48,581 nucleotides of DNA, taken from the NCBI RefSeq assembly GCF_001039355.2, contig NW_019775890.1, positions 128,263-176,843 of the forward strand, written 5' to 3'. The stretch comes from Lingula anatina (Eukaryota > Brachiopoda > Lingulata > Lingulida > Lingulidae). The position numbers were made by a program, and so were the translations under genes. The notes below the pieces were generated by a model. The model was not told where the DNA came from and made no database searches. It saw nothing but the letters and a program-made list of their open reading frames with translations. Below are positions 46,903 to 48,581 of the stretch, one piece after another; within the stretch, counting starts at the first letter, position 1, and each line of letters starts with the position of its first letter.

Positions 46903-48098
46903 ATGGACGCATGGGACCATCTACCCTGGATTCTAATTCCTGGAATTTTTCTTCTCTTCTGGAGTTGCTCGACGGCGCAGGCTTCCAGTCACGGCATAGA
47001 GACGTGCAACCACGCGACCCTTAGTGACCATTTCGTACGCGTCGGCCCAACTGGACTAACGTTCAGCGACAATGACGGCCGGTTCATGTCATCGCCGGTG
47101 TCCACATTGGATGATTGCCTCCGACAGTGTGCCGGTTGTCCCATGTGTTGTTCCATTAGTTATGACACGACGACAAGGTCGTGCGACCTGAAATATGCGC
47201 CCGGTCACTGGACCAGTGGTCTGATGGAGCGGTCCGGTAGCTCCGTATGGCAGAAGGTAATGGATCTCTTTTCCTATTCCTCACCCCCTCCCCTCTTAAA
47301 TAAAACGTGTCAAATTGGAAATTAATTTCACAAGTTTGAATTAGACTTCTAAAGAAGGTATTTTGGATATTTTTAATTTTGACTTCGAAGTACCATATAG
47401 TGCATCGGTCAGACGAAGAGCAAACTATAGCTAATTTATTTATTTTTATTCATTTCATATAGACCTCTTGCGCAGCATGCAACACGGAAAAACGTGAGTG
47501 TCGTAATCTTGAAATTAAAACTAATTATTTCTGATCTTAGTTATCATTCATACAAGCAGAGTAAAGCATGAACTCAGAGGATACACAATTGATGAGTGCA
47601 AATACAATATGATTACCTCTCTCTCTCTCTCTCTCTCTCTCTGTTGTAAATTAGAAGAGATTCTCATTTCACACAATATTCAATTGTATTTTCCATGCAG
47701 TTGGCGAAGACGTAGGATGCTGGCTCACACTTTACAACCCCGTGGGCCAAAACTGCTTAACCCCGCAAATAACGGTCAGAAAGTGCGACATGTCATGGAG
47801 CCAAAAATGGATGATGCGCGTTGTCAATGAGAGTGGTGAATTTCACCTAAGAAACAGAGAAAGTGGGAAATGCCTATCTGCCGACCCTGCCGTTAGCGAT
47901 GGTGCCACTGTATCAGCTTGCAACACCCCCGGGGCGTGGCACCTCTGGATAGTTGAATATTTAAGTGACTGGCAATATTTGTTTAAGAACGTGGAAACGT
48001 CACTTTGCTTGGCACAGGAAATAGAGGGCGTTGGTTTAACCCCATGTGACCCCAACCAAACGAACCAGCACTGGATCCCAGTTTTTGGTGGAGATTAG
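46903..48098 (+). CDS. Secreted PAN/Apple-like plus ricin-type lectin
   Basis: Three exons: 46903-47256, 47463-47493, 47701-48098, with phases 0 and 1, encoding 260 residues. Residues 1 to about 27 are a signal peptide (hydrophobic IPGIFLLFWSCSTAQA). Residues 33-118 resemble a PAN/Apple domain, with Cys35, DDCLRQCAGCPMCCSISYD and RSCDLKY. Exon 2 is a 31 nt linker exon (TSCAACNTEK). Residues about 133-258 form a ricin-B-type beta-trefoil lectin domain with Q-x-W-type motifs (SQKW, NQHW, degenerate AWHLW) and repeated GKCLS / TSLCLA units. Both modules typically bind glycans or proteins outside the cell. No membrane segment or anchor is visible after the lectin domain. A nearby CBM14 receptor cluster gives a surface-recognition context. 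Carbohydrate specificity cannot be read from sequence. Confidence 0.8.
47618..47642. repeat. (CT)n microsatellite
   Basis: A CT tract about 60 bases before the exon 3 acceptor of the lectin gene. It could act as part of the polypyrimidine context. Confidence 0.9.
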
Positions 48099-48581
48099 GA
48101 CATAACCTCGGGGTCACAATAGTGAAATAACTGTAACATCATTACCCAATTCATGTTATATTTTAAAAACCATATTTAGCGTTTGAAGTGTTACCCTTAA
48201 CAAAATGTGTAAACATTTTTTTCTACATTATTTTAAAAGAAAGTAAAGCAAATTGCTGCTATTGTACCCGTCCAATTTTAACACAGTTAGAATTGGAAAA
48301 AATTACTTAATTTAAATCCAGCGAAGAAAATTTGAAAGGGGATTTTCACATCTTTGTTCAAAGTTCAACGTTGATGTCGGAATCTGAACCATTTTCAGAG
48401 TTACACTGTCGAAATTGAGTTTCCTATAGTTAAACAATGTTGAATTAATATTGCTTTAATGTTGGATCTTTTAATTTACGTCCCAGTCAAAATTTCACAT
48501 AGATGCAACGTTTAATTAACGTTTCTCGTATTTGCTTGCTGGCCTGTAATCAATGAAGATGTACCATTGTGCCGTGTCAAT
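48099..48581 (+). other. 3' flank of the lectin gene
   Basis: Presumed 3' UTR and beyond. I found no canonical AATAAA. The variant AGTAAA at 48242-48247 is the best candidate. No other feature is seen up to the window end. Confidence 0.4.

Noticed and set aside
1-48581. tRNA, rRNA or other structured RNA genes
   Set aside because: I saw no cloverleaf with A and B boxes or rRNA-like stretches. A tRNAscan or Infernal run would be decisive.

Overview
This is AT-rich animal genomic DNA with spliced genes, introns of roughly 0.3 to 3 kb, many microsatellites and many short inverted-repeat elements. A fibulin-1 gene with both alternative C-termini shows it is a metazoan. Peritrophin-type chitin-binding domains, a PAN plus ricin-lectin gene and the overall texture suggest a marine invertebrate (hemichordate, echinoderm, cephalochordate or lophotrochozoan). 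The sequence alone does not fix the phylum.

Layout. 1-2440 (+): the last two exons and 3' UTR of an unrecognised gene whose protein ends in a basic, NLS-like tail. 6093-23624 (+): a complete fibulin-1 orthologue, built from a signal peptide, three anaphylatoxin modules, eleven EGF-like modules and two alternative fibulin C-terminal modules (1C-like, then 1D-like 1.4 kb downstream). Every exon junction keeps frame. 25334-41916 (-): three tandem genes, here called A, B and C, that I assembled exon by exon. Each has a signal peptide, one CBM14 chitin-binding domain, a Ser/Thr-rich stalk, one transmembrane helix, a short basic juxtamembrane exon and a long, tyrosine-rich cytoplasmic tail. All three share the intron phase series 1-1-2-0. 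46903-48098 (+): a compact three-exon gene for a secreted PAN/Apple-like plus ricin-type lectin.

How the genes may relate. Fibulin-1 is a matrix protein and has no evident functional link with its neighbours. Genes A-C look like cell-surface receptors that bind chitin or a similar glycan outside and recruit SH2 or PTB proteins through many YxxL/V/I, YxN and NPxY-like motifs inside. The lectin gene next to them also has a glycan-binding architecture. The tandem CBM14 receptors are the best candidate here for an undescribed system. Their function is inferred from architecture only.

The non-coding space holds several non-autonomous elements: a GATCGATC-ended MITE in two opposite copies plus two relatives, a 620 bp element with 111 bp terminal inverted repeats inside gene B, a foldback element in the likely fibulin-1D 3' UTR, a second small MITE family, and two perfect palindromes of about 30 bp in fibulin introns.
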